Shown piece by piece: positions 17,154 to 25,476 of a DNA stretch of 64,000 bases (positions within the stretch are counted from its first letter, which is position 1; every line of letters starts with the position of its first letter). The position numbers and the translations under genes are program-made. The stretch is from Candidatus Rokuibacteriota bacterium (GTDB lineage: Bacteria > Methylomirabilota > Methylomirabilia > Rokubacteriales > CSP1-6). Under the pieces are notes generated by a model. The model saw only the letters and a list, made by a program, of their open reading frames with translations. It ran no database searches and was not told where the DNA came from. The stretch is from contig JACQFL010000038.1 in assembly GCA_016200085.1 (NCBI GenBank), forward strand, positions 62,001 to 126,000, given 5' to 3'.

Positions 17154-18877
17154 TCGACACCATCGACGCCGACGTCCTCGTGCTCGGGGCGGGCGGCGCG
17201 GGCCTCTGCGCGGCGCTGCACGCCGCCGACGCGTCGCCGCATCTCCGCGTCGCGGTGGTGGTCAAGGGGCTGCTCGGCCGCGCCGGGTGCACCCGAATGG
17301 TCCAGGGCGGCTACAACGCCGTGCTGGCCGCGCCGGACTCGCTCGAGGCCCACCTGCTCGACACCCTGGCGGGCGGCGGGTGGATCAACGACCAGGAACT
17401 GGTGTGGACCCTGGTCACGGAGTCCCCGGGCCGCGTCCTCGAGCTCGAGTCGCGCTACGGCTGCCTGTTCGACCGCACGCCCGAGGGGCGCATCCACCAG
17501 AAGCCCTTTGCCGGCCAGAGCCACGACCGCACCGTGCACAAGGGCGACCTCACCGGGATCGAGATCATGAGCCGTCTCACCGAGCAGGTCCTGGCGCGCG
17601 CGAACATCCGCGTGCTCGAGGACTGCCGCGCCGTCGACCTCGTGCGGGACGACGCGGGCCGCGCGGCCGGTGCCCTCGTGCTCGATCTGCGAAGCGGGCG
17701 CTTCCTGCTCGTGCGGGCGCGCGCCACGTTGCTCGCGATGGGCGGCGGGCCGACCATGTACAGGGTCATCGCGTGCTCGGCCGACAAGTCGGCCGACGGC
17801 ATCGCGCTGGCCTACCGCGCGGGCCTGGTCCTGCGCGACATGGAGATGGTCCAGTTCCACCCGACGGGGCTCGTCATCCCCGGCTCGCTCATGACGGGCG
17901 CGCTGCTCGAGGAAGGCCTGCGCGGCGCCGGCGGGCATCTCAGGAACGGCGGGGGCGAGCGGTTCATGGCGCGCTACGATCCCGCGCGCCTGGAGCGCTC
18001 CACGCGCGATCTGGTCTCGCGCGCCTCGTTCCTCGAGGTGACGGAAGGGCGCGGCACGCCGAACGGCGGGGTGTGGATCGACGTCTCACACCTCGGCGCC
18101 GAGACGGTCGAACGGACGTTCCGCGGCATGGTCAAGCGCTGCCGCGACTTCGGCCGCGACCTCGCGCGCGAGCCGGTCGAGGTCGCGCCCACCGCGCACT
18201 TCATGATGGGCGGCGTGGTGATCGACCCGTCGTGCCGCACTGCCATCGAGGGGCTCTTCGCCGCCGGCGAGGACACCGGGGGCGTGCACGGCGCCAACCG
18301 CCTCGGCGGCAACGGAGTGGGGGAGTCGACGGTCTTCGGGGGCATCGCCGGCGACGTGATGGCCGCGTTCGTGGAGGGCCGTCCGTCGCCGCGTGTGAGT
18401 TCCGTCGCCGCCGAGCCGGCGATGTCTCGCGCCGAGGCGCCCCTGGCGCGCCCGTTCACGCCGGCCCTCTACGACCTGCAGCGGCGGCTGCGCGAGGTGA
18501 TGTGGGATCGCGTGGGCCTCGTCCGCGATGGCGACGGACTCGCCACCGCGCTGGCCGAGATCGAGGCGGTGGACGGTGCGCTGCGGACCGCTGGCGTCGG
18601 CGGCGGACGTGCGCTGAGCACGGCCTGGCAGGACTGGCTCAACCTCGACTCCCAGGTGATCGTCGCCCGCCTCATCGCGGCGAGCGCGCTCGCGCGTCGC
18701 GAGAGCCGCGGCGCGCACTGGCGCCGTGACTTCCCTGCGCCGGCGCCGGGTCCCCCGTTCTCGGTCCACGTCCGCCTGTGCAACGGCCTCCCGACGCACT
18801 CGGTCCAGCCCGTCGTGCTCACGCGCGCCCGCCCGGACACCGTCGCCACGCGTGCAGCCATCGAGGTCGGCGACTAG
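17150..18877 (+). CDS. Succinate dehydrogenase/fumarate reductase-type flavoprotein subunit
   Basis: The 575-residue protein has the FAD motif LVLGAGGAGLCAALHAA at its N-terminus, RAGCTRMVQGGYNAV near the FAD-histidine region, and the substrate motif FHPTG. The capping domain and NRLGGNG segment are also present. The GTG start overlaps the previous stop (GTGA). It is not next to its partners. The matching membrane anchor is at 21188 and the iron-sulfur subunit at 25821, so the complex appears split over about 9 kb. A complete sdhCAB set lies at 35143-38631, making this a second, possibly reversed or sulfur-linked enzyme. Confidence 0.85.
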   Translation: MIDTIDADVLVLGAGGAGLCAALHAADASPHLRVAVVVKGLLGRAGCTRMVQGGYNAVLAAPDSLEAHLLDTLAGGGWINDQELVWTLVTESPGRVLELESRYGCLFDRTPEGRIHQKPFAGQSHDRTVHKGDLTGIEIMSRLTEQVLARANIRVLEDCRAVDLVRDDAGRAAGALVLDLRSGRFLLVRARATLLAMGGGPTMYRVIACSADKSADGIALAYRAGLVLRDMEMVQFHPTGLVIPGSLMTGALLEEGLRGAGGHLRNGGGERFMARYDPARLERSTRDLVSRASFLEVTEGRGTPNGGVWIDVSHLGAETVERTFRGMVKRCRDFGRDLAREPVEVAPTAHFMMGGVVIDPSCRTAIEGLFAAGEDTGGVHGANRLGGNGVGESTVFGGIAGDVMAAFVEGRPSPRVSSVAAEPAMSRAEAPLARPFTPALYDLQRRLREVMWDRVGLVRDGDGLATALAEIEAVDGALRTAGVGGGRALSTAWQDWLNLDSQVIVARLIAASALARRESRGAHWRRDFPAPAPGPPFSVHVRLCNGLPTHSVQPVVLTRARPDTVATRAAIEVGD

Positions 18878-18923
18878 TGTCTCGTCCCCGAAGCGAAGTG
18901 ACGATTCGGCCGGGGCGTCCAGC

Positions 18924-19080
18924 CAGGGCCGGCGGGGGCGGTCGGCAGGGGTCAAAGGGACCCGTACCCCGCCAACCGACAGCGGACACAGCGCGCCCAG
19001 ATGGAGCCCAGCCGCGACGGAGCAGCGGACGCGTGCGGCGTGGTCCTCTTGACCCCTGCCGACCGCCCCCGCCGGCCCTG
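18924..19080. mobile_element. MITE-like palindromic element, copy 1
   Basis: Perfect 32-bp terminal inverted repeats (18924-18955 and 19049-19080) enclose a 93-bp core, all in the gap between the flavoprotein and MBL genes. The core is nearly the reverse complement of the core in 21543-21715. No target-site duplication is clear and there is no coding capacity. At three arm positions this copy differs from the other copy, and each change is matched on the opposite arm. It could be a non-autonomous transposon or a structured intergenic element. Confidence 0.75.
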
Positions 19081-19123
19081 CCGCGCGCGACGTTGACATG
19101 ACGTTGGAACGGGGACACGAGCC

Positions 19124-19963
19124 ATGCGCCTGATCCTGCTCGGCACGGGCGGCGGGCCGCGGCCGCGCGTCGTGCGCGGGGCGCCCGCGCAGGTGATCGT
19201 CGTCGACGGCGTGGCCTACGTCGTCGATTGTGGCAACGGGGTGGCCCGCCAGCTCGCGGCGTGCGCGGTGCCCTTCACAGGCCTGCGCCAGGTCTTCGTC
19301 ACGCACCACCACTCCGACCACAACGCCGACTACGGCAACCTCGTCTGGCTGGCCTGGGCGAGCGGGCTGCGCACGCGCGTGGACGCCTGGGGGCCGCCGC
19401 CGCTGGCGCGCATGACGCGGCTGTTCTTCGAGATGAACGCCTACGACATCGCCACCCGCATGGCCGACGAGGGCCGCCCGCCGCTGGCGCCGCTGCTGCA
19501 CCCGCACGAGATCACGGCCGACGGTCTCGTGATGCAGGACGAGCGCGTGCGGGTGACGGCCGCCCTCGTCGATCACCCGCCCGTGGTGCCGGCCTTCGCG
19601 TTCCGCTTCGACGGGCCCGGGCGCTCGATCGTGATCTCGGGCGACACCACCATGAACGAGAACCTCATCCGCCTCGCCCGCGGCGCGGATGTCCTCGTCC
19701 ACGAGGTGCTGTACGTCCCCGCCGTGGACCGGCTGGTGGCGCGGGTGGCGAACGCGCCGGACCTCAAGAAGCACATCATCGCCAGCCACACCGCGGTGGA
19801 AGACGCCGGACGGGTGGCGCGAGCGGCGGGGGTCCGCACGCTGGTGCTCTCGCACTTCGTGCCCGCCGACGATCCCGCCGTCACCGACGCGATGTGGCGG
19901 GACGCGGCGCGCACGCACTTCGACGGCGAGGTCGTGGTCGGCCACGACCTCATGGAGATCTGA
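19124..19963 (+). CDS. MBL-fold metallo-hydrolase (RNase Z / lactonase-like)
   Basis: The 279-residue protein has the beta-lactamase-fold start LILLGTGGGPRP and the metal motif THHHSDHNADYG (His61, His63, Asp65, His66). Further metal-site motifs are VISGDTTMNENLI and ASHTAVEDAG. The overall pattern is of small-molecule MBL hydrolases similar to RNase Z, but the long exosite arm of a tRNA enzyme is not evident. The amidohydrolase gene starts two bases after its stop, so the two probably act on related substrates. Substrate unknown. Confidence 0.8.
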   Translation: MRLILLGTGGGPRPRVVRGAPAQVIVVDGVAYVVDCGNGVARQLAACAVPFTGLRQVFVTHHHSDHNADYGNLVWLAWASGLRTRVDAWGPPPLARMTRLFFEMNAYDIATRMADEGRPPLAPLLHPHEITADGLVMQDERVRVTAALVDHPPVVPAFAFRFDGPGRSIVISGDTTMNENLIRLARGADVLVHEVLYVPAVDRLVARVANAPDLKKHIIASHTAVEDAGRVARAAGVRTLVLSHFVPADDPAVTDAMWRDAARTHFDGEVVVGHDLMEI

Positions 19964-19964
19964 G

Positions 19965-21188
19965 ATGGAACGACTCGTCCTCAGAGGCGCGAGGCTGTTC
20001 GACGGCGTCGGCGATCCCGTCGCGGGCCGGGCCGTCGTGGTGGAAGACGGCCGGATCGCCTCGGTGGTCTCCGACGCCCAGGGCGCCGCCGGGGGCGGCC
20101 GCACCCTGGATCTCGGCGGGCTCACGCTCCTGCCCGGGCTGATCAACTGTCACGTCCACCTCGCGCTCGGCGCCGAGGCCGATCCCCCGCGCGCGCTGCG
20201 CGAGGAGAGCCCGGGCATGACCGTGGTCAAGATGATCACCCGCGCGCGACACACCGTCGAGTCGGGCGTCACCACGGTGCGCGATCTCAGCGGCCGGGAG
20301 TACCTCGAGCTCGCCGTGCGCGACGCCGTCCGCCTCGGCCTCGTTCCCGGTCCGCGGATCCTGGCCGCCGGGCGGGGGATCTGCATGACGGGCGGCCATG
20401 GCTGGTGGCTGGGACGCGAGGCGGACGGCCCCGACGAGGTGCGCCGCGCGGTGCGCGAGCAGCTCAAGGCCGGCGTGGACGTCATCAAGATCCTGGCCAG
20501 CGGCGGCGTGCTGACGCCCGGGGTCGATCCCAAATCGCCGCAGCTCGAGCTGGACGAGATCCGCGCCGCCGTCCAGGAAGCGCGCAAGGCGGGGCGCCGC
20601 ACGGCGGCCCACGCGATCGCCGAGAAGGCGATCGAGCACTGCATCGAGGCCGGCATCACGAGCGTCGAGCACGGCATCTACCTGACCGAAGCCCTCGCCG
20701 AGCGCATGGCGCGCGACGGCGTCGTGCTCGTGGCCACCCTCAGCGCTCCGCACGCGATCTCGAGCGGCGGCCTCGGCGCGGGGATCCCGGAGTTCATGGT
20801 GCGCAAGTCGGACGCCGTGCGCGACCAGCACGGCGAGGCGTTCCAGATCGCGCTCCGCCACGGGGTCACCATCGCGGCGGGCAACGACGCGGGCACCCCC
20901 CTGAACAGCCACGCCAGCCTCGTGCCCGAGCTGGCGCTCATGGTCAAGGCCGGCATGGCCCCGCTCGACGTCGTGCGCGCGGCCACCGCGGTCGCCGCGC
21001 GCACGCTCGGACTGGAGCACGAGACCGGCCGCATCGCGCCGGGCCTCGCCGCCGATCTCCTCGCGGTGGGCGGCAACCCCGCAGAGCGCATCGAGGCGCT
21101 CGGCGACGTGAGGCTGGTGATCGCGGGCGGGCGCATCGTGGTGAGCCGGCTCGCCGGCGAGCGACGCCGGGCCGAGGCGCCGCGCTGA
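19965..21188 (+). CDS. Amidohydrolase family protein (imidazolonepropionase/prolidase-like)
   Basis: The 407-residue metal-dependent hydrolase has the metal motif GLINCHVHLA (His63, His65), a candidate lysine in VIKILASGG, later histidines in AAHAIAEKA and SVEHGIYL, and an aspartate in AGNDAGTP. The order matches the Xaa-Pro dipeptidase/imidazolonepropionase-like branch. It ends with the usual LIVAGGRI-type beta-sandwich closure (VIAGGRIVV). Its stop overlaps the start of the membrane-anchor gene (TGATG), so translation is probably coupled. Confidence 0.82.
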   Translation: MERLVLRGARLFDGVGDPVAGRAVVVEDGRIASVVSDAQGAAGGGRTLDLGGLTLLPGLINCHVHLALGAEADPPRALREESPGMTVVKMITRARHTVESGVTTVRDLSGREYLELAVRDAVRLGLVPGPRILAAGRGICMTGGHGWWLGREADGPDEVRRAVREQLKAGVDVIKILASGGVLTPGVDPKSPQLELDEIRAAVQEARKAGRRTAAHAIAEKAIEHCIEAGITSVEHGIYLTEALAERMARDGVVLVATLSAPHAISSGGLGAGIPEFMVRKSDAVRDQHGEAFQIALRHGVTIAAGNDAGTPLNSHASLVPELALMVKAGMAPLDVVRAATAVAARTLGLEHETGRIAPGLAADLLAVGGNPAERIEALGDVRLVIAGGRIVVSRLAGERRRAEAPR

Positions 21189-21508
21189 TGGACGCCCCCG
21201 TGCTCCGCCGCGAGTGGACGACCGCCGAGGGCTGGCGCGGCACCGGCGCCGGCATGTGGGCCTGGCTCATCCAGCGCGCCGCCGCCGTGCTCCTGCTCGT
21301 CGTCATCGCGCTGCACCTCGTCAATCCCTTCCGTCGCGGTGTGCAGGCCGCGCTGCTGGCCCTCGCGCTGCTCCACGCCCTGCTCGGCGTGCGCGCGCTG
21401 CTGCTCGACGTGGGCCTGCCCGTCCGCTGGCACAAGGTGCTCTTCGCCCTGGCCCTGCTGACCGCCGCCGCGCTCTTCGTCATCGTCTGGCTGTGGCGCT
21501 GGTACTGA
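21188..21508 (+). CDS. SDH/FRD membrane anchor subunit (SdhD-like)
   Basis: The 106-residue protein has three hydrophobic helices. The segment GAGMWAWLIQRAAAVLLLVVIALHLV holds an arginine and a histidine placed like the quinone-site and heme-ligand residues of SdhC/SdhD anchors. It would hold the flavoprotein (17150) and iron-sulfur subunit (25821) to the membrane. A soluble-domain tail is absent. The family call rests on helix pattern and neighbours more than on sequence identity. Confidence 0.65.
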   Translation: MDAPVLRREWTTAEGWRGTGAGMWAWLIQRAAAVLLLVVIALHLVNPFRRGVQAALLALALLHALLGVRALLLDVGLPVRWHKVLFALALLTAAALFVIVWLWRWY

Positions 21509-21542
21509 CGTGGAGACCGCCCGCCCACGTCACCACGACGCA

Positions 21543-21715
21543 CCGCGCAGCGGGGCCGACGGGCGCGGTCGGCAGGGGTCAAGCGGACCACGCCGCACGC
21601 GTCCGCTGCTCCGTCGCGGCTGGGCTCCATCTGGGCGCGCTGTGTCCGCCGTCGCCTGGCGGGATACGGGTCCCTTTGACCCCTGCCGACCGCGCCCGTC
21701 GGCCCCGCCGCGCGG
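21543..21715. mobile_element. MITE-like palindromic element, copy 2 (inverted relative to copy 1)
   Basis: Inverted repeats of 40 bp with one mismatch (21543-21582 and 21676-21715) flank a 93-bp core. The core is almost identical, in reverse complement, to that of 18924-19080. The two copies face each other and bracket the MBL, amidohydrolase and anchor genes. The element ends about 10 bp before a 5'-truncated VOC gene. No transposase gene is present. Confidence 0.75.
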
Positions 21716-21725
21716 CGGGTCTTCA

Positions 21726-21995
21726 CGTGACCGCATCGTGTCGCAGAGCGACGGGCACCTTGGCGCCGCCGGTCCGGACGGCGGCGCCCATCTCTGGATC
21801 ATCGCCGCCGAGCATCGCGGCGCGGGCTTCCACCGCAAGCGGCCCGGGATCAACCACGTCGCGTTTCGCACCGGAACGCGGGACGACGTCGACGCCTTCA
21901 AGCGCGACTTCCTCGACCCGCGCGGCCTGCCGGCGCTCTACGGCACGCCGAGGGACTTTCCGGAGCTCGAGCTCGAGGTCGTCCACCTCCCGTGA
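21726..21995 (+). pseudogene. Remnant of a VOC (glyoxalase-like) family gene
   Basis: The frame reads RGAGFHRKRPGINHVAFRTG and then PRGLPALYGTPRDFPE, clearly VOC family. It lacks the whole N-terminal half and any start codon. The expected loop between PRDFPE and LEVVHLP, normally about 20 residues with the last metal ligand region, is also missing. The palindromic element directly upstream may have caused or followed the truncation. The stop overlaps the GTG of the next gene, so it may be read as that gene's leader. Confidence 0.65.
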
Positions 21996-23287
21996 GCGCG
22001 ACGCGCCGCCTGGCCGCCGCCGGGATCCTCGCGCTCGTCGCGGCCGTCGTCGCCCGCGCGCAGACCGTCCCGCCGCTGCCGCCCGCGGCGAGCATGGACG
22101 CCTTCGTCGAGCGGGCGTGGCGGATGCTCGCGGACTTCAAGGGCATGGCCGAGCCCGGCCCGCCGCCGCCGATCGCGAGGAAGACCGGGGAAGAGATCCG
22201 CAAGGAGCTGGAGGTCGAGATCGCGCGCGAGTACCCGCCCGAGCGCCTCGAGGCCGAGCGCAAGGCGATGGTCGCCTGGGGCCTGATCCCGCCCGCGTAC
22301 GATTTCAAGGCGCTCATCGCGGGGGTCGTGAGCGAGCAGCTCGCCGGCTACTACGACCCGCGCACGCGCTCGATCGGCCTGGCGGAGCCGAAGAGCGTCA
22401 ACCAGGAAGCGCTGACCGTGGTCCACGAGCTCGTGCACGCGCTGCAAGACCGGCAGACGTCGCTCGCCGCCTTCATTCCAAAGGAACCCGGGCGATCGGA
22501 CCAGGTTCTCGCCCGGCAGGCGCTGATCGAGGGCGAGGCGGTCGCGCTGTCGATGGAGTACCTGCTCCGCACCGAGGGCTTGCAATTCACCTCGATCCCG
22601 AGCCTCGACGACGTCCGCTCGATCTCTTTCGCGCCGGGCCTGGCCGGCCCGGCGGTGCGGAGCGCGCCGAAGTACTTGCGCGACGTCCTCTTCTTCCCCT
22701 ACCAGGAGGGCGTCGGCTTCATGCAGCAGCTCAAGAAGCGAGCGGCGTGGTCGACGGTCACCGACCTCTACCGGGACCCGCCTCGATCCACCGCGCAGAT
22801 CCTGCACCCCTCCAAGCGCCTCGGACGGCGCGAGGACCCGCTGGTGATCCGCCTGCCCGATCTCGACGCGCTCGTGACCGGGGTCACGCCGGTGATCGAG
22901 GACGAGCTGGGCGAGTTCACGCTCGGCTCCGCCGTCGAGCCGTACCTGGGTCTGACGCGTGCCCGGCGGGCCGCCGTGGGCTGGCGCGGCGACCGCCATC
23001 GCATCTGGGAGAATGCCGCGGGGCGCTTCACGATCGTCGCCCTCGTGGCCTTCGACACGGTCTCGACGGCCAACGGCTTCGCGCGGGTGTGGACGGCCAT
23101 GATCGAGCGCCGTCACCCCCACCTCCGGGGCACGGGCTTCCCGCGTCCGGACTCCGTGCTGCAGTGGACCGACGGCCCCATCGCCTTCGTGATCGAGCGG
23201 CGTGGGCCCGAGGTGCTCATCCTCGAGCGCGTGGCGGGCGGCGCCGTCGATCGCATCCGCGCCGCCATCTGGAAGAGCCGGCCATGA
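21992..23287 (+). CDS. Secreted putative zinc metallopeptidase (HELVH), copy 1
   Basis: The 431-residue exported protein has a signal peptide ending near ARAQT and a single zinc motif, HELVH (145-149), in LTVVHELVHALQD. The acidic LIEGEAVAL about 30 residues later may give the third ligand. It matches uncharacterised 'putative metallopeptidase' families and no known peptidase closely. The GTG start overlaps the VOC remnant stop. It is followed by a paralogue with ATGA overlap. Substrate unknown. Confidence 0.65.
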   Translation: MSATRRLAAAGILALVAAVVARAQTVPPLPPAASMDAFVERAWRMLADFKGMAEPGPPPPIARKTGEEIRKELEVEIAREYPPERLEAERKAMVAWGLIPPAYDFKALIAGVVSEQLAGYYDPRTRSIGLAEPKSVNQEALTVVHELVHALQDRQTSLAAFIPKEPGRSDQVLARQALIEGEAVALSMEYLLRTEGLQFTSIPSLDDVRSISFAPGLAGPAVRSAPKYLRDVLFFPYQEGVGFMQQLKKRAAWSTVTDLYRDPPRSTAQILHPSKRLGRREDPLVIRLPDLDALVTGVTPVIEDELGEFTLGSAVEPYLGLTRARRAAVGWRGDRHRIWENAAGRFTIVALVAFDTVSTANGFARVWTAMIERRHPHLRGTGFPRPDSVLQWTDGPIAFVIERRGPEVLILERVAGGAVDRIRAAIWKSRP

Positions 23288-24594
23288 GGCGCCCGATCGT
23301 GGCCGCGATGCTCGTCGTCATCCTCGCCGGGATGGCCGTCGCCCAGGAGGCCCCGCCGGCCTCCGGTCTCGACGCGCTCGTCGCGTCGGTCTACCGGGCC
23401 CTGGCCACTCTCAAGGGCGTGGCCGATCCGGGGGCGCCGCCGCCGATCGCGCGGCGGACCCGTGAGGAGATCCGCAAGGGCATCGACGCGCAGCTGGCCC
23501 GGCAGTATCCGCCCGAGCGCCTCGAGGCCGAGCGCAAGTCGCTCGTCGCCTGGGGCCTCATCCCCGCGGGGTACGACCTCCGCACGCTCCTCGTGAGCCT
23601 GCTCGCCGAGCAGCTCGCCGCCTTCTACGACCCGTCGACGAAGAGCATCGTCGTCGGCGAGGGGCTCGGCGCCGACGAGCAGGCGATGGCGCTCGTGCAC
23701 GAGCTGGTCCACGGACTGCAAGACACGCAGATCTCGATCGAGGCGTTCCTGCCCAGGGAGGCGGGGCGGGGCGACCAGCTGCTCGCGCGCCAGGCGCTGA
23801 TCGAGGGCGAGGCCGTGGCGCTGACCCTCGACTTCCTGCTCCGGGCGCAGGGCAAGGATTTCGCCTCGCTTCCCGTCACCGAGAGCTTCCGCCTGCCCTC
23901 CGTGTCCGCCGGCGCGGGACCGCTCTTCAAGGAGGCCCCGAGGTTCCTGCGCGACCTGCTGCTCTTCCCGTACCAGGAGGGCGTCGGCTTCATGCAGCAG
24001 TTCCGGCAGCGCGCCCCGTGGACGCGACTCCCGGACCTCTATCGCGATCCGCCGCGCTCCTCAAGCCAGATCATGCACCCCGCGAAGTTCCTGGTTCGCC
24101 GGGAGGACCCCGTGATCGTCCGCCTGCCCGATCTCGATGCCCTCTTCGCTCCGGCGGTGCCGACGGCGGAGGACGAGATGGGCGAGTTCGGCCTGGGCGG
24201 CGTGCTCGGCGCGCACCTCGGCGAGGCGGCCGGCCGCGCCGCGGCGCTCGGCTGGCGCGGCGACCGCTACCGGATCTGGGAGGACGCGCAGGGGCGCTTC
24301 GGCATCGTCTACCTCGTGGCGTTCGAGACGCCGGCCCTCGCCAACGGCTTCGCTCGCGCGTACACGACGGTCATGGAGACCCGGCATCCGCGGATCAAGG
24401 GGACGGGCTTCCCGCGCGCGGGCGCGATGCTGCACTGGAGCGACGGGGGCGCGAGCTTCGCGATCGAGCACCGCGGCGCCGAGGTCCTCGTCCTCGAGCG
24501 GGTGCCGTCGGCGTCCGTCGATCGCGTGCGCGCCGCAGTGTGGCGCAGCCGCACGAGCGCGGTGTCACCGCCCGCGGGTAGAATCGCGGCATGA
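23284..24594 (+). CDS. Secreted putative zinc metallopeptidase (HELVH), copy 2
   Basis: This 436-residue paralogue of the preceding gene keeps the signal peptide (to about AVAQEAP), HELVH at 139-143 in LVHELVHGLQD, the LIEGEAVAL element and the shared FPYQEGVGFMQQ segment. Roughly half the residues agree by eye along the full length, so this is an old tandem duplication rather than a recent copy. The C-terminus has an extra tail (TSAVSPPAGRIAA). It overlaps the haloalkane dehalogenase start by four bases. Confidence 0.65.
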   Translation: MRRPIVAAMLVVILAGMAVAQEAPPASGLDALVASVYRALATLKGVADPGAPPPIARRTREEIRKGIDAQLARQYPPERLEAERKSLVAWGLIPAGYDLRTLLVSLLAEQLAAFYDPSTKSIVVGEGLGADEQAMALVHELVHGLQDTQISIEAFLPREAGRGDQLLARQALIEGEAVALTLDFLLRAQGKDFASLPVTESFRLPSVSAGAGPLFKEAPRFLRDLLLFPYQEGVGFMQQFRQRAPWTRLPDLYRDPPRSSSQIMHPAKFLVRREDPVIVRLPDLDALFAPAVPTAEDEMGEFGLGGVLGAHLGEAAGRAAALGWRGDRYRIWEDAQGRFGIVYLVAFETPALANGFARAYTTVMETRHPRIKGTGFPRAGAMLHWSDGGASFAIEHRGAEVLVLERVPSASVDRVRAAVWRSRTSAVSPPAGRIAA

Positions 24595-25475
24595 CCGACA
24601 TCTCCGCGCACGATCCCCATCCCCGCCGCCGTGCGACCGTGCTCGACACCGAGATGGCCTACGTGGACACGGGCGCCGGCGCGCCCGTCGTGTTCCTGCA
24701 CGGCAACCCCACCTCGTCGTACCTCTGGCGCAACGTGATCCCCCACGTGGCGCCGGCCGCGCGCTGCCTGGCGCCCGATCTCGTCGGCATGGGTGAGTCG
24801 GGTCGGGCGCCGGCCGGGTCCTATCGCTTCGTCGATCACCAGCGCTATCTCGACAGCTGGTTCGAGGCGCTCGCGCTCCGCGACGTCACGCTCGTGATGC
24901 ACGACTGGGGCTCGGCGCTGGGGTTCTGGTGGGCGAACCGACATCCGGAGCGCGTGCGCGGCCTCGTCTACATGGAGGCCATCGTGCGGCCGGTGACGTG
25001 GGAGGAGTGGCCGGAGGCGGCCCGCAAGGTCTTCCAGGGCATGCGCTCCCCGGCGGGCGAGGAGATGGTGCTGCAGAAGAACGTCTTCGTCGAGCGCATC
25101 CTGCCGGCGAGCGTGATGCGCGGGCTCACCCCCGAGGAGCACGCCGTCTACCGGCGCCCGTTCGCCGAGCCGGGCGAGTCCCGCCGCCCGACCCTGACGT
25201 GGCCGCGGGAGATCCCCATCGAGGGCCAGCCCGTCGACGTCGCGGGCATCGTCGCGGCCTACGCGGCGTGGCTGCGCGTGAGTCCCGTGCCGAAGCTCTT
25301 CGTCAACGCGGAGCCCGGGTCCATCCTCGTGGGCGCCCAGCGCGAGTTCTGCCGCCGCTGGCCCAACCAGGAGGAGGTCACCGTCCGGGGCACGCACTTC
25401 ATCCAGGAGGACTCGCCGGCCGAGATCGGCCGCGCCGTCGCCGCGTTCGTCGCGCGGCACGGCAAGGAGCGCTGA
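24591..25475 (+). CDS. dhaA: Haloalkane dehalogenase (HLD-II type)
   Basis: The 294-residue alpha/beta hydrolase carries the family's full catalytic set: nucleophile Asp105 in MHDWGSALGF, halide-binding Asn39 (HGNPTSS) and Trp106, acid Glu129 in YMEAIVRP, and base His269 in GTHFIQED. This arrangement is that of HLD-II enzymes such as DhaA. It would cleave carbon-halogen bonds in the cytoplasm, though natural substrates are often unclear. The ArsC-type selenoprotein gene starts one base after its stop. Confidence 0.85.
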   Translation: MTDISAHDPHPRRRATVLDTEMAYVDTGAGAPVVFLHGNPTSSYLWRNVIPHVAPAARCLAPDLVGMGESGRAPAGSYRFVDHQRYLDSWFEALALRDVTLVMHDWGSALGFWWANRHPERVRGLVYMEAIVRPVTWEEWPEAARKVFQGMRSPAGEEMVLQKNVFVERILPASVMRGLTPEEHAVYRRPFAEPGESRRPTLTWPREIPIEGQPVDVAGIVAAYAAWLRVSPVPKLFVNAEPGSILVGAQREFCRRWPNQEEVTVRGTHFIQEDSPAEIGRAVAAFVARHGKER

Positions 25476-25476
25476 C

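Noticed and set aside
18878-19123. Small genes within the gap after the flavoprotein
   Set aside because: Short frames on both strands there are translations of the palindromic element and repeat in mirrored form in the second copy.
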